Source: Pseudomonas sp. ok272
GTDB taxonomy: Bacteria; Pseudomonadota; Gammaproteobacteria; Pseudomonadales; Pseudomonadaceae
Direction of reading: 5' to 3'
NCBI RefSeq assembly: GCF_900109995.1
Contig: NZ_FOCB01000001.1
Span: forward strand, 422,135 to 486,134
DNA: 64,000 nt
Shown here: positions 61,615 through 64,000 of the stretch, one piece after another
Layout: each line of letters starts with the position of its first letter
Numbering within the stretch: position 1 is the stretch's first letter
Program-made: the position numbers and the translations under genes
The notes under the pieces: generated by a model
What the model was told of the DNA's origin: nothing
Databases searched by the model: none
The model's input: the letters and a program-made list of their open reading frames with translations, nothing else

Positions 61615-61727
61615 TCGCTGCCGTTGTGCACCCAATTAGGTCATGCTGCGCAACGCGCACCAGATGGTCTAGTTTGGTTGCAGCCGCTTTTGGCCTTTAA
61701 CACTGTTTTTGTTTCGGATTGCCCGCC

Positions 61728-62708
61728 ATGACTGCCCATCGAATAGGTTTCCTGATTTGGCCCAGCACTAAAGCTCTGACGCTTGCGCTGGCTGAGGAGG
61801 CCTTGCGTGTCGCTCAGCGGGTGCATCCGGACGTGGTCTACGAACTGTCGTTCCTGCAAGCCGAGCCACCGATCGAGGGGGCCTGGCAATTGCCGGGCGA
61901 GGCCTGGGCCGGCAAGCTGGAAAACTTCCAGAAGCTGTTCCTGCTGGCCGATGAGCCACCCACGGCCTTGGCCCCGGCCCTGAGTAGCGCGCTCAAGCAA
62001 CTGGTGCGTGCCGGGTGTGTGATCGGTGGTTTGTCGGCGGGTGTCTATCCGCTGGCACAACTGGGCTTGCTCGATGGTTACCGGGCGGCGGTGCACTGGC
62101 GCTGGCAGGATGATTTCTCCGAACGCTTCCCCAAAGTCATCGCCACCAGTCATCTGTTCGACTGGGACCGTGATCGCCTGACCGCGTGTGGCGGTATGTC
62201 GGTGCTCGACTTGTTGCTGGCGGTGCTGGCCCGCGACCATGGCGCCGAGTTGGCCGGTGCGGTGTCGGAAGAACTGGTGGTCGAGCGCATTCGCGAAGGC
62301 GGCGAGCGCCAGCGCATTCCGTTGCAGAATCGCCTGGGCTCCAGCCATCCCAAGCTCACGCAAGCCGTGTTGCTGATGGAAGCCAACATCGAAGAGCCGC
62401 TGACCACCGACGAAATCGCCCAGCATGTGTGCGTGTCCCGTCGGCAGTTGGAGCGCATCTTCAAGCAATACCTCAACCGCGTGCCGAGCCAGTACTACCT
62501 GGAATTGCGCCTGAACAAGGCCCGGCAGATGTTGATGCAGACCAGCAAGTCGATCATCCAGATCGGCCTGTCGTGTGGCTTCTCCTCGGGGCCGCATTTC
62601 TCCAGCGCCTACCGCAACTTCTTTGGTGCCACGCCGCGTGAAGACCGTAACCAGCGGCGCAGCAGCAGCCCATTCGAGTTGTCCTCGGTGCCGTCCGAGC
62701 GCGGCTGA
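61728..62708 (+). CDS. argR: ArgR, AraC-family arginine-responsive regulator
   Basis: The 326-residue protein has an N-terminal DJ-1/GATase1-like domain (HRIGFLIWPSTKALTLALAE, VIGGLSAGVYPLAQLGLLDG) and a C-terminal AraC double HTH. The HTH reads TTDEIAQHVCVSRRQLERIF, QIGLSCGFSSGPHFSSAYRN and FFGATPRED. It matches Pseudomonas ArgR in length, domains and position (last gene of aotJQMOP-argR). ArgR activates arginine catabolism and represses biosynthesis when arginine is present, and controls this operon itself. Confidence 0.93.
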   Translation: MTAHRIGFLIWPSTKALTLALAEEALRVAQRVHPDVVYELSFLQAEPPIEGAWQLPGEAWAGKLENFQKLFLLADEPPTALAPALSSALKQLVRAGCVIGGLSAGVYPLAQLGLLDGYRAAVHWRWQDDFSERFPKVIATSHLFDWDRDRLTACGGMSVLDLLLAVLARDHGAELAGAVSEELVVERIREGGERQRIPLQNRLGSSHPKLTQAVLLMEANIEEPLTTDEIAQHVCVSRRQLERIFKQYLNRVPSQYYLELRLNKARQMLMQTSKSIIQIGLSCGFSSGPHFSSAYRNFFGATPREDRNQRRSSSPFELSSVPSERG

Positions 62709-62722
62709 GCGGGGCGAGCGGT

Positions 62723-64000
62723 TTATTCCTCCATCGGTTGCGGGCTGCGCGGCGGCAGCAGTGGCACGCCGAACTCATCCTCCATGGCTTCCTCTACCCC
62801 CAGTTCGTACCCGGTCAGTTGGTAGTAGCGGCGCAGCAGCTCCATGCTTTCGGCCGTCAGCGGGTTACCGCTCAAATCGGAATCGTCATTGAGTGGCAGG
62901 GGCATTTCCAGGATGTCGCTGGGCAGGTGTTGAATCTGGTTGTCACTCAGGTCCAGCACTTTCAAGCGGCTCAGGCCAAATACCCCCGCCGGCACTTCGC
63001 TGAGCCCGCAGTTGTGCATGAACACCGTGGTCAGCCTCGACAGGTGGCTTAGGTCGGGGCTGAGGCCCAGTGGGTTATCGCTCAGGTCCAGGTATTCAAT
63101 GTCGGTCAGGCTCGCGAGTTGCTGGGCGCTGTGGGCGGAGAGTCGGATCTGGCTGTCCGGCAGCGCCAGGTCTTGCAGGTGCTGCAGGTCGAACACGCCT
63201 TCGGGGATGTCGGTCAACCGATGCCGCTCGACGGTCAGTTGCCTGAGGTTGGGAAAGCACGCCAGTAACCCATCGATCCGTCCGTTGGTGCCTTCGCCAA
63301 TGATCTCGATCAGCGTGACGTGCTTGAACCGGGCGTCCAGCCTGGGCATGTCGCCCAGCAACTGGCCATGAAACACCAGTTTGTAGGTGAGCTGCGTGGT
63401 GATGTTTTCGTCGTCCGGTTCGGTTTCCCGGCGCCAGCATTCCTCCAGCAACTCCTTGAAGAGCCGGCGGCGGATTTGTTCTTCGGCCCGTGCGCCTTCG
63501 TCCAGGACGGTATCGAGCCACGGGTCGCGCAACGGGATATCGATCACCCATTGCTGAAGATCGGTGCGCATCTGTTCGAACTCGGAGCCCAGGCGCGTGA
63601 TCTCGGGTCCGGCGGCGTCCAGGTCGCCGGGCAGTTGAAAGTAAATATGACTGACTTCGCTGTCCGGTAGCTCGGGGTAGAGCAGCCGCAGGCGTTGAAA
63701 CTCAGCGGCAGGAGCATCGACCAGAAACAGCTCGCCCGTGGCTTGGCTATGGTTTTTTATCCGCTGCAGTGTCTGGCGCGACAAGGGGTTGCCCGACAGA
63801 TTCAGGCCGGCGTTTAGGCCGGACCCTGCGTGGAATAACGCGTCGGGCAGATCATGGATGGCGTTGTGGCTCAGGTCCTTCCAGACCCCGGATGTTTGCG
63901 CGGAGAGCAGGGCCTCCGGGACTTCGCCAAGACCAGTGTGGCTCAGCGAGAGTCGCGAGAGCTGGGGCAGTTGGCTGATGTCGGGTATCCGCTCCAGCGG
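62723..64000 (-). CDS. Leucine-rich-repeat protein, C-terminal part (5' end outside window)
   Basis: The frame is open from the right edge to a stop at 62723, so at least 425 residues are seen and the start is missing. LRR units are visible at both ends of this part: SRLSLSHTGLGEVPEALLSA and LNLSGNPLSRQTLQRI near the edge, and IEYLDLSDNPLGLSPDLSHL, LKVLDLSDNQIQHLPSDILE near the C terminus. They enclose a non-repeat segment with LRLLYPELPDSEVSHIYFQL. The layout fits the very large LRR proteins of fluorescent pseudomonads that resemble secreted effectors. No NEL ubiquitin-ligase domain is visible at the C terminus. A start inside the window (63784) would be false. Confidence 0.8.
   Translation of the reverse strand, partial: PLERIPDISQLPQLSRLSLSHTGLGEVPEALLSAQTSGVWKDLSHNAIHDLPDALFHAGSGLNAGLNLSGNPLSRQTLQRIKNHSQATGELFLVDAPAAEFQRLRLLYPELPDSEVSHIYFQLPGDLDAAGPEITRLGSEFEQMRTDLQQWVIDIPLRDPWLDTVLDEGARAEEQIRRRLFKELLEECWRRETEPDDENITTQLTYKLVFHGQLLGDMPRLDARFKHVTLIEIIGEGTNGRIDGLLACFPNLRQLTVERHRLTDIPEGVFDLQHLQDLALPDSQIRLSAHSAQQLASLTDIEYLDLSDNPLGLSPDLSHLSRLTTVFMHNCGLSEVPAGVFGLSRLKVLDLSDNQIQHLPSDILEMPLPLNDDSDLSGNPLTAESMELLRRYYQLTGYELGVEEAMEDEFGVPLLPPRSPQPMEE

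Noticed and set aside
63784..63784. A start codon for the LRR gene at this position
   Set aside because: The same frame continues upstream to the window edge with further LRR units.

Overview
The window looks like a chromosomal segment of a Pseudomonas, most likely from the P. fluorescens species complex. It has high-GC, GC3-rich genes, many Pseudomonas-type REP/REPIN palindromes, and typical Pseudomonas operons (aapJQMP, aotJQMOP-argR, opdH-tctCBA with divergent tctDE, phaG). No rRNA and no CRISPR array were seen. One tRNA gene, tRNA-Gly(CCC), lies at 39079-39152. Database comparison was not possible; family names rest on motifs and remembered family members.

Layout. 0.2-8.3 kb: serine hydrolase with a small membrane protein, YceI, a ClsB-like cardiolipin synthase, periplasmic BglX, and a LemA/TPM-domain trio. 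8.3-10.9 kb: a palindromic MITE-like element, then a small phage-derived islet (LuxR-type HTH, two holin-like proteins, CI-type repressor, Ogr/Delta zinc finger, unknown) with no structural phage genes. 11-23.4 kb: housekeeping and accessory genes, including a methyltransferase, PfpI, YegP, a DUF4917/SIR2-like protein, an iron alcohol dehydrogenase, a deletion scar joining remnants of a DMT transporter and a LysR gene, a PAS-GAF-GGDEF protein, tam and hicAB. 23.5-34.2 kb: the general amino-acid ABC transporter aapJQMP followed by a five-gene catabolic operon (acetyltransferase, VOC, beta-hydroxyacid dehydrogenase, aldehyde dehydrogenase, M20 amidohydrolase) with a divergent LysR gene.

34.3-38.6 kb is the most unusual part. 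A tight four-gene operon encodes two related alpha-helical pore-forming-toxin-like proteins (the second with a long hydrophobic head), a third coiled-coil protein without that head, and a small protein with the His-Gly/Ala-Cys signature of caspase-fold (clan CD) cysteine peptidases. A short AraC-type regulator gene converges on it. I read this as a candidate tripartite pore-forming toxin with a built-in protease, acting either as cargo or as a maturation factor.

39-64 kb: tRNA-Gly, phaG, an RsuA-family pseudouridine synthase, a CWC protein coupled to a diguanylate cyclase, two duplicated Tyr-rich lipoproteins, a 3-hydroxyisobutyryl-CoA hydrolase-like gene, ung, the tricarboxylate uptake locus (opdH-tctCBA plus an AbrB-family protein, controlled by tctDE), acs, the arginine/ornithine transport operon aotJQMOP with argR, and the C-terminal part of a large leucine-rich-repeat protein running off the right edge. 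In all three transporter operons a perfect hairpin directly follows the binding-protein gene, which would favour higher binding-protein mRNA than permease mRNA.
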